In this document: piece by piece, positions 44,830 to 53,902 of the stretch
How the letters are laid out: each line of letters starts with the position of its first letter
How positions within the stretch are numbered: position 1 is the stretch's first letter
Assembly (NCBI RefSeq): GCF_000384815.1
Contig: NZ_ARQF01000020.1
Location: 806,001 to 870,000, forward strand
Length of the DNA stretch: 64,000 nt
Direction: 5' to 3'
Source of the DNA: Halodesulfovibrio aestuarii DSM 17919 = ATCC 29578
GTDB taxonomy: Bacteria; Desulfobacterota; Desulfovibrionia; Desulfovibrionales; Desulfovibrionaceae
Notes under the pieces: generated by a model
Databases searched by the model: none
Seen by the model: the letters and a program-made list of their open reading frames with translations, nothing else
What the model was told of the DNA's origin: nothing
Made by a program: the position numbers and the translations under genes

Positions 44830-45423
44830 ATGGCTGTGTACCATACAAAAATGGAACAGAATCTTTATTACATGATGCACTCAACCCACGACCATAAGAT
44901 AGAGCTGCTCAAAACTCTTTCTTCGCTTAATAAGCAGTACGCGGGCATACTACGGCGCAAACCACCAGGGGAAGACAGGTGGTCACCCATTATGGTTCTT
45001 GAACATATAGTTCTTGCAGAACGCTCACTTCTTGGCGGGCTACCGGAACCCGAAGATATGGAGCTTCTGCACAGAACCTTTGCTCATAAAATCTCGTACG
45101 CGATCACATCGTATGTTTTTAACCTGCAACTACTGTTACCCGTACCAGAGTTAGCTATGTACCCTAAAGGTGAGTACGATATTTATGAATTAACAGACAT
45201 GTGGGATGAAAACCATGCATGGCTTCGTTCATTCATTACTGAAGCACCACGGGAATGCCTTTCTGAAAATTACTTCAGGCATCAAATTGCCGGGCCTATG
45301 AACATTGAACAGGTCATGGGATTGAATCTTGCCCATATTGTGATGCATGAATTTCAACTTTCGCACATTTTTATGGAGTTAAATGTTGAAACTTCGCATC
45401 TGCCCTATGAATCTTCAGTATGA
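44830..45423 (+). CDS. DinB-like domain protein
   Basis: The 197-residue protein fits the DinB/YfiT four-helix-bundle group. Likely metal-ligand histidines lie in MVLEHIVLAERS and in the late NLAHIVMHEFQLSHI. Such proteins are metal-dependent transferases or hydrolases with varied thiol partners; the substrate is unknown. No strong ribosome site is seen, and ATG 44851 is an alternative start. It ends before a bidirectional terminator. Confidence 0.8.
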   Translation: MAVYHTKMEQNLYYMMHSTHDHKIELLKTLSSLNKQYAGILRRKPPGEDRWSPIMVLEHIVLAERSLLGGLPEPEDMELLHRTFAHKISYAITSYVFNLQLLLPVPELAMYPKGEYDIYELTDMWDENHAWLRSFITEAPRECLSENYFRHQIAGPMNIEQVMGLNLAHIVMHEFQLSHIFMELNVETSHLPYESSV

Positions 45424-45458
45424 CAAATCTACGCAAAGTGCTTCACAATCAACTCACG

Positions 45459-45500
45459 TAAAAAAAGCTCTGCTTCCTTGGAAGCAGAGCTTTTTTTACG
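45459..45500. terminator. Bidirectional terminator between dinB-like and dgkA
   Basis: Perfect arms containing AAAAAAAGCTCTGCTTCC and GGAAGCAGAGCTTTTTTT serve both convergent genes. Confidence 0.93.
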
Positions 45501-45516
45501 CACTATGTCGTTAGGG

Positions 45517-45882
45517 CTACACAAAAATCACATAAAGCCATGTCAAAAGATTAGCGACAACAGCAACCCCAACAGCAGCAGAACCTGCGTCTTTTGCGCG
45601 TTTTATAAATTCGTTTTTCTCGGGCATCACTAAATCTGCAATATTTTCAATCGCGGAATTGCATAACTCAAAAGCACAGACTATAAGCCACATGCCGGTC
45701 AGCAACAGCGCATATGGAAATCCGAAGAAGAACCACGCAACAATCAGTATTACTGGAACAAGCGCAACTTCTTGTTTGAATGCAATTTCAGAACGATACG
45801 TGGAAACAAGCCCTTGTATCGAATATCCTGTTGCTTGAAAAAAGTGCGCAACACCTGTTACAATTGATTTTTTTATCGGCAC
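45517..45882 (-). CDS. dgkA: Diacylglycerol kinase
   Basis: The 121-residue inner-membrane enzyme phosphorylates diacylglycerol to phosphatidate, recycling lipid from glycan decoration. It has three membrane segments, an amphipathic N-terminal helix with EIAFKQE, and the active-site pattern ELCNSAIENIADLV...KDAGSAAVG. GTG 45882 is chosen for the AGGGGG before it and gives the E. coli DgkA length; a longer start at 45912 is possible. Confidence 0.93.
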   Translation of the reverse strand: MPIKKSIVTGVAHFFQATGYSIQGLVSTYRSEIAFKQEVALVPVILIVAWFFFGFPYALLLTGMWLIVCAFELCNSAIENIADLVMPEKNEFIKRAKDAGSAAVGVAVVANLLTWLYVIFV

Positions 45883-46094
45883 GGTGCCCCCTGTCCGGTA
45901 TAATATACGCATTTTTTATGCAGCATTACAAAACTATTATGGTAACATAACCTGCACTGTACTAAGACATACGATCAAAATATCAATAAGTTTCAAAAAG
46001 TTGTCGATATCCATACAACTTTCAATTTACGTTTTACTAAAAATACATACTGTTTGTGCCCAGAATGTGCAAACGGCTACACACAAGGCTAGAT

Positions 46095-46433
46095 ATGGCA
46101 AAGGTATCACCGAAGAAAGCAATCAGACGATTTTGTCTCACATGTCAGGGAGGCTCTTCCAAGCGGGTAGAAGAGTGTGAGGACAACTCATGCCTGTTCT
46201 TCAACCATCGTCTTGGAACTGAACCGGAAAAACCTCAACGCAGCTCAGTACAACAAATCCGGCAATACTGTCTTATGTGTTCCGACAACAACCGGACGGA
46301 AGTACGTTCTTGTAGTGCCAGAGAACATTGCGACCTGTGGTCATTCCGTTTTGGATGTACTCCAAAAACATGGACTCGCGTTAAACAACGGGTCAATCAG
46401 CCACGCAAGCTACTCTTACCAGGTCTTAGTTAA
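46095..46433 (+). CDS. Small protein with two tandem Cys4 zinc-binding repeats
   Basis: The 112-residue basic protein has two copies of one pattern: FCLTCQGGSSKRVEEC(x4)C...RLG and YCLMCSDNNRTEVRSC(x5)C...RFG. These are about 45 residues apart, each with four cysteines spaced as a zinc site. Single copies of this motif occur in many phage and bacterial small proteins of unknown role. The tail is rich in Arg and Lys, which suggests nucleic-acid binding. ATG 46095 with AAGG upstream is preferred over 46056. Function is unknown. Confidence 0.78.
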   Translation: MAKVSPKKAIRRFCLTCQGGSSKRVEECEDNSCLFFNHRLGTEPEKPQRSSVQQIRQYCLMCSDNNRTEVRSCSAREHCDLWSFRFGCTPKTWTRVKQRVNQPRKLLLPGLS

Positions 46434-46438
46434 CAAAC

Positions 46439-46482
46439 ACTCCCCCCTCTCCTCCAATAATGGAGTCGGGGGAGTATCTTTT
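46439..46482 (+). terminator. Terminator of the tandem Cys4 gene
   Basis: Outer arms ACTCCCCC/GGGGGAGT (46439-46446, 46468-46475) and an inner CTCC/GGAG pair are followed by a short T-rich stretch. It abuts the end of the convergent ClC gene. Confidence 0.75.
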
Positions 46483-46484
46483 AT

Positions 46485-48245
46485 CTATACAGAGTCTCGT
46501 AACTGTATCCCCACCACAGATTGGTCATACGCAGCAAGCACATCCTGTTCCCGTAATGTACCTACTAGCTTTCCGTCATTACCCACCACTGGTAATTGCG
46601 ATATGCTGAACGCCGCCATTCGGTGTAACGCCCCCAACACCACATCTTCGCCCCGGACAGTTTGAATACAGGTTGTTGCGATGTCTTTTGCAATAAGCAG
46701 ATTGTCCAGATATTCGTCAGCAAGAACACTCCGCAAATCACGAAATGAAATAATGCCGCTCAGTTCACCATTTTTATCCACAAGATACAAATATGGTGCA
46801 TTTTTTCTTTGAAATGTTTCAAAAACCTGCTTTAACGTTGCACCTTCATACAACATGTCGGGTTGCGTATGCATCAAGTCCTTTACCTTATACTTTTTCA
46901 AAATATTCTGCTCCATTCCCCCCCGAAGATCGACACCTCTGCGAAGCAATTTCATCGTATATATTGACCCGGGACTAATGGCAGACGCTAAAAATGTGCT
47001 TATGATGCATGTAAGCATCAACGGTAAAATAATATGGTAATTGCTGGTAAGCTCAAAAATAATGAGAATCGCTGTAATCGGGGCATAGGTAGTTCCAGCA
47101 ACAAGCCCTCCCATGGCTACCAGAGCAAAAATACCGGGTGAAGGAATTACTGCTGGAAAAACATAATGCACAGCAAAGCCGAATGCACCACCAATCATTG
47201 CACCAATAAAAAGAGAAGGCGCAAATATACCACCGCTGCCACCGCTGCTGATTGTTAATGACGTTGCAAAAATCTTTAAAAATGCGAGGATAAGCATCGT
47301 TCCCCATGCCATCTTATCCATAAGGCTCAGGTTTATCGCACCATACCCTACGCCCATAATTTCTGGAAAAAGCAATAAGATCCCACCGATGCATAAACCA
47401 CCTAATGCAGCTTTTAAAATCGGGGGGATGGGTATCAGATCGGCCAAGTCTTCCATTTTGTACAAGGTAACGACAAAGAGAACCGCCATTAAGGCAGAGA
47501 GGACACCAAGAATTGGAAACAATCCCAGTTCCCATAGTGATCCGATCTTGTACACGGGCGAAATAAATGCAGGAAAGTCTCCAAAGTAATAGCGGGAAAT
47601 AGCTGTAGCAGTAACGCTTGAAAGAACAACTGGCGAAAAAGCCGCAAATCCGAAGTCACCAAGCAGTATTTCCAAGGCAAAAAGAATTCCTGCAATAGGT
47701 GCATTAAACGTAGCAGCAATCCCCGCAGCAGCACCGCACCCGACAAGAGTTCGCTGATTCGTTCTATTAACCTTCAAAAATTGCCCGATTGTAGAACCTA
47801 TGCCGGAACCAATCTGTACGATAGGCCCTTCCCTCCCAACGGAACCTCCCGAACCGATACAAATAGCCGAGGCTGCAATCTTAACAACAGCAACACGTTT
47901 CCGGATCACGCCGTCACGTAAGGCAATAGCCTCCATGACTTCCGGAACACCATGTCCTTTTGCTTCCGGTGCCCCTTTAGACGTAAGGAAACCAACAACC
48001 GCTCCCCCGATAGTAGGAGGGAGCACAATGGCATACCACGGAAGCGTATTGTAAAACGTTAAAAAATCCGTGCTGTTTTGATAAAAGACAACTTGCACAG
48101 CATCAATGGCATACCGAAACACCACTGACCCATATCCCGCCAGCACGCCGACGCCAAGTGCCAGCAAAAGCATAGGCGTATGCATGTTAATCCTCGACGA
48201 GACTGCAAGCCAGTTATGGGAATCGCATACATTCTGCTGCGGCAT
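46485..48245 (-). CDS. ClC-family chloride channel/transporter with CBS domains
   Basis: The 586-residue membrane protein has the ClC signatures: GHGVPEVM (GSGIP-like), GSGGSVGREGPIVQIGSG with the gating Glu, ATFNAPIAGILFALE, and GGSGGIFAPSLFIGAMIGG. A C-terminal cytoplasmic pair of CBS domains (about the last 130 residues) may sense nucleotides. Both Glu residues needed for H+/Cl- exchange appear plausible, so it may be an exchanger. ATG 48245 follows GGAGG; an in-frame start at 48281 is less likely. Confidence 0.92.
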   Translation of the reverse strand: MPQQNVCDSHNWLAVSSRINMHTPMLLLALGVGVLAGYGSVVFRYAIDAVQVVFYQNSTDFLTFYNTLPWYAIVLPPTIGGAVVGFLTSKGAPEAKGHGVPEVMEAIALRDGVIRKRVAVVKIAASAICIGSGGSVGREGPIVQIGSGIGSTIGQFLKVNRTNQRTLVGCGAAAGIAATFNAPIAGILFALEILLGDFGFAAFSPVVLSSVTATAISRYYFGDFPAFISPVYKIGSLWELGLFPILGVLSALMAVLFVVTLYKMEDLADLIPIPPILKAALGGLCIGGILLLFPEIMGVGYGAINLSLMDKMAWGTMLILAFLKIFATSLTISSGGSGGIFAPSLFIGAMIGGAFGFAVHYVFPAVIPSPGIFALVAMGGLVAGTTYAPITAILIIFELTSNYHIILPLMLTCIISTFLASAISPGSIYTMKLLRRGVDLRGGMEQNILKKYKVKDLMHTQPDMLYEGATLKQVFETFQRKNAPYLYLVDKNGELSGIISFRDLRSVLADEYLDNLLIAKDIATTCIQTVRGEDVVLGALHRMAAFSISQLPVVGNDGKLVGTLREQDVLAAYDQSVVGIQLRDSV

Positions 48246-48659
48246 ACCTTTCCTCCAGTGCTGTAAATAGAAATTAGGCAATCATAACAAAAAGATAGTA
48301 CCGCATCCAGACATTAAGCTTTCTTCTCTGTATAAGAAGCGTCATGCAAAGGCATACTTTTCAGAAAGCACAAACGATAGCAGACACTGTCGCGGTCTTA
48401 CCCCCTTATTACCCCCGCTCATGTCCTTCTGTTCTCTTTAAAGAGGAGCGCTATCATCTGCATGTAATTTACAAACAAAACAAGATAGTTATGCTTTTAC
48501 CTACACCTTCCACATCTTTTCCTTGTCGAGTTTTTGCCTTGCATTTGATGATTTCAATGAGTAACACAAGATACAGACGCCCGACGTCTATTATTGTCCG
48601 TTCGCACTCTGAAAAGAGTGCCCTACATAATCTTCAATGATCACTTGCCAGAGGAATAC
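48246..48659. other. Divergent region between the ClC gene and the PAP2 gene
   Basis: This stretch holds both promoters. Open frames across it (for example 48344-48640) have no ribosome site or recognisable product and are probably not genes. No regulatory palindrome was recognised. Confidence 0.35.
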
Positions 48660-49280
48660 ATGGCGTTTTCTACTCCTGAATGGGATTTAGTCCTCTTCAA
48701 ACTCATCAACATGCAATGGCGTACAGAGATTCTTGATGTTCTCATGCCTATTTTTTCAAATCGCATGTTGGTATGGGTTGTCACCATCCCTCTTGTTTTG
48801 CTCACCGGGATAAAAACTAAAAAATGGCGGCAACTTCTTATTGGCCTAGCTATGATTGGCATAGTTGTCGGCATTACGGATTTAGGAACAAACATCATCA
48901 AAAATGCAGCAGGTCGCGTTCGCCCAAAAAATGCTATCGCGCAGGCAAACTACTACAACTACAAAAAAAGTGAGTGGCTTCAGCAGCCTGCCGACTTTGT
49001 ACAAACAGACACCCGGGGGTCATCGTTTGTTTCTGCACATGCTGCAAACTCAATAGCTTCAGTAGTTATTGCAATGTTTCTTTGGCCTAAACTTAGATCT
49101 TTTTTATGGTTACTCCCTCTATTAGTTGGGTATTCCCGAGTATACCTTGCAAAGCATTACCCAATGGATGTACTTGGCGGTTGGATTTTCGGCTTATGCC
49201 TCAGTTACATGCTATGGAAAACAGTTCTGTATAGGCTGGCTCCATTATGGGAAAAAAACTCGCAGTCACCAATCAAGTAA
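48660..49280 (+). CDS. PAP2-family membrane phosphatase
   Basis: The 206-residue protein has about five membrane segments and the three acid-phosphatase motifs: KNAAGRVRP, SSFVSAHAANS (with Ala for the usual Gly) and SRVYLAKHYPMDVLGG. It probably dephosphorylates a lipid such as phosphatidate, undecaprenyl diphosphate or lipid A. ATG 48660 has GAGGAAT upstream; the in-frame start at 48594 is not supported. It ends at a palindromic terminator. Confidence 0.9.
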   Translation: MAFSTPEWDLVLFKLINMQWRTEILDVLMPIFSNRMLVWVVTIPLVLLTGIKTKKWRQLLIGLAMIGIVVGITDLGTNIIKNAAGRVRPKNAIAQANYYNYKKSEWLQQPADFVQTDTRGSSFVSAHAANSIASVVIAMFLWPKLRSFLWLLPLLVGYSRVYLAKHYPMDVLGGWIFGLCLSYMLWKTVLYRLAPLWEKNSQSPIK

Positions 49281-49290
49281 TCAGACATAA

Positions 49291-49324
49291 AAAAAGGGTG
49301 GAGTTACGTAACTCCACCCTTTTT
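49291..49324. terminator. 34-bp palindromic bidirectional terminator
   Basis: A perfect palindrome with core GGGTGGAGTTACG bounded by A5 and T5 serves PAP2 and the convergent GGDEF-EAL gene. Confidence 0.92.
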
Positions 49325-49356
49325 CTATTCGTATATTTATGACGTACACGGTATCG

Positions 49357-51513
49357 CTAGAAAGCCTTCTCATCCCCGAGCATCAGAACAAACTCCTCGG
49401 CAGCAACCGGTTTTGAGAATAAAAAGCCCTGTGCTTCTTCACACTGGTGATTTTGCAGAAAAACAAGTTGCTCATCTGTCTCAACACCTTCCGCAACAAC
49501 GTGCAGCTTCATTTGTTTTGCCATAGAAAGAATTGCCGACACAATATTTCCGTCATTTTCATCTTCTGGGATGCCGTCAATAAATGTTCGGTCAATTTTC
49601 AAAATATCAATCGGGAAAATTTTCAAATAGTACAGAGAGGAGTACCCAGTTCCAAAATCATCAATGACTATCTTTACACCAAGTTCAGCCAATTCACGGA
49701 GAATCTGAGCAGTTTTTTCGAGATTCTTCATCATGATTGTTTCAGTGATTTCAAGTTCAAGCTTGACCGGATTAATGCCTGATTCTTCAATAGCACTGCT
49801 TACGGTATCATATAAGTCTTCAGTAAACTGCACCGCTGAAATGTTAACGGATATCGTTAAATCAGGATTCCCCATCTCATGCCATGCATGCATTTGCCTA
49901 CAGGCATCAATCAGCACCTGCCCGCCGAGCTCACGAACAAGGCCTGTCTCTTCTGCAACCGGAATAAACTCTGCAGGATTACCGACGCTGCCGTCAGGAC
50001 GAATCCAACGAACCAGAGCTTCAGCACCAACAATGTCCCCACTCTGCACATCAAAACGTGGCTGAAAATATGGTATAAACTCATGGCGTTCAAGCCCTTC
50101 ACGAATCAAGCGCTCAAGCTTAAGCCGTTCTTTCACCTGCTCAAGCATACAACGGTCAAAGCGCATCCAGCTGGACCGTTTCTGCTCTTTAGCGCGGTAC
50201 ATGGCAATGTCGCTACGGGTCAGCAACGTATTCGCATCGTGCCCGTCATCCGGGTAACACGTAATACCGATAGTCACAGACAAATGAAGTTTGTGTAATG
50301 CTACATAGAACGGCTGCTGAAAAACTTCATTCAGCTTCTCAGCATGGTTGGAAATAACACCTTCTTCTATGACATCCGGAAGCAATACAAGGAATTCATC
50401 TCCGCCGACTCTGGCAACCTTACCGGTTGTTCCGACTATGTCTTTCAAACGGATAGCAACAAGTTTAAGAAGTTCATCACCAAGATCATGCCCAAGACTG
50501 TCATTAATTCGTTTAAAATTATCAAGATCTATAAAAAGAAGGCAAAATCTTGTAGTTCCGGAATCCTGTTCAAGAACTTCACGCAAAAAATTTACTATAT
50601 AAAGGCGGTTCGGAAGCGTTGTCAGTTCATCATGAAAAGCTTGATGTGCAACAATTTCTTTTTGCGCTTTAAGTTCTGTAATATTATAGAGCACACCCAG
50701 CGTATGAACTTTTCCTTCATGTCCGTTCGTAAACGAACTACGGTATAGCACATAATAGGAAATACGTTTGTCTGCACCTACGTATGTAATTTCGCAATCG
50801 CCGCTATTGTTGTTTTCAAATACATTGCTACAAAACGCATCGGCACAGGTCGTATTTGCCGCAAGCAAATCTGAAATACGTGCACCGAGCACTTCGCTTT
50901 TATCAAGCTGGAGCATGTCACAAAAGGCTTTGTTGCAATCAATACAGACAGCATTTTTATCACTGATATATAAAGGGCTGGGAATTGCTTCAACAAGGTT
51001 GTTTACAAAACTACTATTTGACCGCAATAATTGTTGATAACGAACAAGCTGGTCATTAGTTGACCGCAATTCGTGAGAATGATCTTCTAGACGGGATTCA
51101 AGTAACGCATGGTATTGGCTGCGTTCAAGTAAAAAGCTCGCTCGCTCCAAGCATTTTTTAACAGCATGATCAAGTACTCCATGATCAATTATCGGCTTTG
51201 TAATGAATTCCCAGGCACCTTTTTTTAATGCCCGGACAGCTTCATCAACAAGGTTAACGCCGGAAATAACAATTACCGGTACATATGGCGCTGTTTTCTT
51301 TACGTGCTCTACAACTGCAAGCCCACCTGTATCCGGCATCAGCAAATCAACCATTACTATATCAGGTTGATTTTGTGAGAAAAGTTTAATCCCTTCTGTA
51401 CCATTACAGGCTTGCGTTACAAAAAATCCGCTGTCTTCGAAGTAAACCGAAATATTACGGCGCAACATTGTATCATCATCTATAATTAATAGATGCAGTG
51501 TATCCCCTTGCAT
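49357..51513 (-). CDS. Response regulator with PAS, GGDEF and EAL domains
   Basis: The 718-residue cytoplasmic protein has a receiver domain (LLIIDDDTMLRRN, phospho-Asp in DIVMVDLLMPDTGG, Lys in FITKP), a PAS domain (about 190-300), then a diguanylate cyclase domain with intact GGDEF (about 369). An EAL phosphodiesterase domain follows with EALVRW (about 496) and DDFGTGYSSL. Both c-di-GMP activities could be present; which dominates cannot be told. ATG 51513 has AGAGGG about 11 bases upstream. No histidine kinase is adjacent, so it is an orphan regulator. Confidence 0.93.
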   Translation of the reverse strand: MQGDTLHLLIIDDDTMLRRNISVYFEDSGFFVTQACNGTEGIKLFSQNQPDIVMVDLLMPDTGGLAVVEHVKKTAPYVPVIVISGVNLVDEAVRALKKGAWEFITKPIIDHGVLDHAVKKCLERASFLLERSQYHALLESRLEDHSHELRSTNDQLVRYQQLLRSNSSFVNNLVEAIPSPLYISDKNAVCIDCNKAFCDMLQLDKSEVLGARISDLLAANTTCADAFCSNVFENNNSGDCEITYVGADKRISYYVLYRSSFTNGHEGKVHTLGVLYNITELKAQKEIVAHQAFHDELTTLPNRLYIVNFLREVLEQDSGTTRFCLLFIDLDNFKRINDSLGHDLGDELLKLVAIRLKDIVGTTGKVARVGGDEFLVLLPDVIEEGVISNHAEKLNEVFQQPFYVALHKLHLSVTIGITCYPDDGHDANTLLTRSDIAMYRAKEQKRSSWMRFDRCMLEQVKERLKLERLIREGLERHEFIPYFQPRFDVQSGDIVGAEALVRWIRPDGSVGNPAEFIPVAEETGLVRELGGQVLIDACRQMHAWHEMGNPDLTISVNISAVQFTEDLYDTVSSAIEESGINPVKLELEITETIMMKNLEKTAQILRELAELGVKIVIDDFGTGYSSLYYLKIFPIDILKIDRTFIDGIPEDENDGNIVSAILSMAKQMKLHVVAEGVETDEQLVFLQNHQCEEAQGFLFSKPVAAEEFVLMLGDEKAF

Positions 51514-51683
51514 GCGTTCCAACCCTCTTTCTCTTACGCGATGTGTAAACGGATAGAGCAACCTTCGCTGTAAAACTATAAATATATACAGAACAATCGT
51601 ACGAAAGATATTTCGAACATATTACATGGATTACTAGATACTGAAAAGCAATTGTTACAAGCAATTATTGTACTGGAGGAGTG

Positions 51684-52331
51684 ATGTCGCACAGCGTACT
51701 GCGGAAGCAGATTGGGTTAAAAAAACGCATTGACGAATTTTTAGATCAGGTGAGTGAAGCGTCTTTACTTTTTAAGCAAGGCGTAGGATTTTATATTGAT
51801 GAAAAACATGAGCAATTTGAAGAAAAGCTAAACCAGATATCCACGGTAGAACATCATGGCGATGAAATGCGCCGGGCAATCGAACGCCAACTGTATCTCA
51901 AGACACTCATCCCCGAATCGCGAGGGGACGTGCTGCAACTTTTGGAACAACTGGACACTCTGCTCGATTGTTGCAAAGAAGTTCTTTGGCAATTCCAGAT
52001 TGAACTGCCAGAAATTCCACACAAATCGCACGAAGACATGCAAGAACTCGTCTTGTACTCTGTGGAATCTGTTGAAGCGATCGTGCGCTCTGCCCGTGCA
52101 TTCTTCCGCAGTTCAGACGTATCCGACCACCTTCACAAAGTATCATACTGGGAAAGCGAATCTGACAAAGTTACGACCCGTATGCTCATTGAAATTTATC
52201 GACGCGACGACTTGAGTTTGTGCCACAAAAGCCAGCTCAAAGACCTTGTCCGACAAGTTGCACAAATTGCAGACAGGGCAGAAGACGTGGCAGACAGACT
52301 CACCATTTACGTTATCAAACGCATGCTCTAA
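51684..52331 (+). CDS. DUF47 / PhoU-like phosphate transport regulator
   Basis: The 215-residue protein is all-helical and matches the DUF47 (TIGR00153) group of PhoU-like proteins: FKQGVGFYIDEKHEQFEEKLNQISTVEHHGDEMRRAIERQLY, with the acidic metal-binding E-x3-D pattern, and a second similar half. These proteins gate Pit-type phosphate carriers. ATG 51684 has CTGGAGG upstream; a GTG three bases earlier is an alternative. The pit gene begins 12 bp after its stop. Confidence 0.9.
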   Translation: MSHSVLRKQIGLKKRIDEFLDQVSEASLLFKQGVGFYIDEKHEQFEEKLNQISTVEHHGDEMRRAIERQLYLKTLIPESRGDVLQLLEQLDTLLDCCKEVLWQFQIELPEIPHKSHEDMQELVLYSVESVEAIVRSARAFFRSSDVSDHLHKVSYWESESDKVTTRMLIEIYRRDDLSLCHKSQLKDLVRQVAQIADRAEDVADRLTIYVIKRML

Positions 52332-52343
52332 GGACGGTTTACT

Positions 52344-53834
52344 ATGTTGCCTGTCTTCCTATCCAGCGGCCTTTTCCTTGGCTGGTCACTGGGCGCAAAC
52401 GATGCAGCAAACGTCTTTGGCGCTGCTGTGGGTTCACGAATGGTGCGGTTCAGAACTGCTGCCATCGTCAGCTCACTCTGCGTTATTTTCGGCGCTATGT
52501 ATAGCGGCTCCGGCACGGCGGATACCCTGGGTAAACTGGGGGAAGTGAACGCCTTAGCCGGTGCATTTATGGTCGCATTTTCCGCCGCCATCACCGTATA
52601 CCTGCTCGTCAAAGCTCGTTGTCTTGTTTCCACATCACAGGCAATCGTTGGTGCTGTTGTTGGCTGGAACTTTTTTAGCGGTTCTGCAACAGACCCTGCT
52701 GTTCTAAGTAAGATTATGCTCACATGGGTAGCCTGCCCCGCTCTGGCTGCGGCCTTTTCAATCCTGCTCTACAAGTGTGTAGCAGGTCTCATTCGTGCTG
52801 CCCATCTTCACATTTTCACGTTGGATGGAATGACACGCTGGGGACTTATTCTAGCCGGCGCATTTGGCTCCTACGCCTTAGGCGCAAACAACATGGCAAA
52901 CGTCATGGGGGTTTTTATCCCCGTCGCGCATCTACAGCCTATACAAATTTTTCCGGGACTTATCCTGTCCGCCACGCAGCAACTCTTTTTCCTCGGCGGC
53001 CTTGCTGTATCTGTTGGTATCTTTACTTACTCGCGAAGAACTATGCTGCTCGTCGGCGGCGGCATCGTCAAGCTGTCTCCTGTTGCATCCTTTGTGGTTG
53101 TTATGGCGAACTCACTCGTTCTGTTCATGCTGTCATCACAAGAGCTTTCCAACTTTTCTGTATCACTGGGCCTGCCTCCAATCCCGCTAGTACCAGTGTC
53201 CAGTTCTCAGGCAACCATTGGCGCAATTGTTGGCATCGGCCTTCTTAAAGGGGGCAGAGGCATCCGCTGGCGCTCGCTTGCAAACATCGCATTTGGTTGG
53301 ATTCTTACCCCTATAATGGCGGCGACAATCTGCTTCATCTGCCTGTTCTTTTTACAAAACGTATTCCAGCAAACCACCTTCCGACCTGTATCATACGAAC
53401 TGACACCAAGCGCATGGGAAAAGCTTACTGAACTTGATAATATCTCACAGGACACATTAGACCGAATTGACGACCTGTGGCTTGAGCGCTTCCCGAACTC
53501 TTCGGAATTCCGTGATGCACTGCAATACCGCCTTGGCAAAAAGCCAAAACAAATTCAGACAATTATGAGCTACGCACGACGTGACTCACTTAGACTGTCA
53601 CCAAAGATTATCGAAAGACTCGGTACTGACAAATTCACTGAGGCTGAATTGGCAGTGCTGAACGAACTGTCCGGTCAGGTCTTTATCCATAGCTGGCGAC
53701 TTAAAGAAACCCTCGGAGACTTATCACCATTATGGCGCTATTCTAAGACAGATACGGAACATAATAAAAAACTCGATGCCAAATTCAAATATTTGGATTC
53801 CAAGCTGCATATTCAAGAACATGACAGTTTTTAA
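52344..53834 (+). CDS. pit: Pit-family inorganic phosphate transporter
   Basis: The 496-residue inner-membrane carrier has the duplicated family signature, GANDAANVFGAAVGSR in the first half and GANNMANVMGVFIP in the second, with about ten membrane segments up to residue 350. It imports phosphate or metal-phosphate with protons. The last 145 residues form a hydrophilic C-terminal extension that most Pit proteins lack. It lies directly behind the DUF47 gene, the usual pit-accessory arrangement. Confidence 0.92.
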   Translation: MLPVFLSSGLFLGWSLGANDAANVFGAAVGSRMVRFRTAAIVSSLCVIFGAMYSGSGTADTLGKLGEVNALAGAFMVAFSAAITVYLLVKARCLVSTSQAIVGAVVGWNFFSGSATDPAVLSKIMLTWVACPALAAAFSILLYKCVAGLIRAAHLHIFTLDGMTRWGLILAGAFGSYALGANNMANVMGVFIPVAHLQPIQIFPGLILSATQQLFFLGGLAVSVGIFTYSRRTMLLVGGGIVKLSPVASFVVVMANSLVLFMLSSQELSNFSVSLGLPPIPLVPVSSSQATIGAIVGIGLLKGGRGIRWRSLANIAFGWILTPIMAATICFICLFFLQNVFQQTTFRPVSYELTPSAWEKLTELDNISQDTLDRIDDLWLERFPNSSEFRDALQYRLGKKPKQIQTIMSYARRDSLRLSPKIIERLGTDKFTEAELAVLNELSGQVFIHSWRLKETLGDLSPLWRYSKTDTEHNKKLDAKFKYLDSKLHIQEHDSF

Positions 53835-53902
53835 ACAGCTGCAAACTATAAAATGCATCTTTGGCAAATATAATTACATGCCCGGTTCAAAAGGACAGTA
53901 CC

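Noticed and set aside
48344-48640. 98-codon open frame between the ClC and PAP2 genes
   Set aside because: No ribosome site, no domain, and it covers the expected divergent promoter region.
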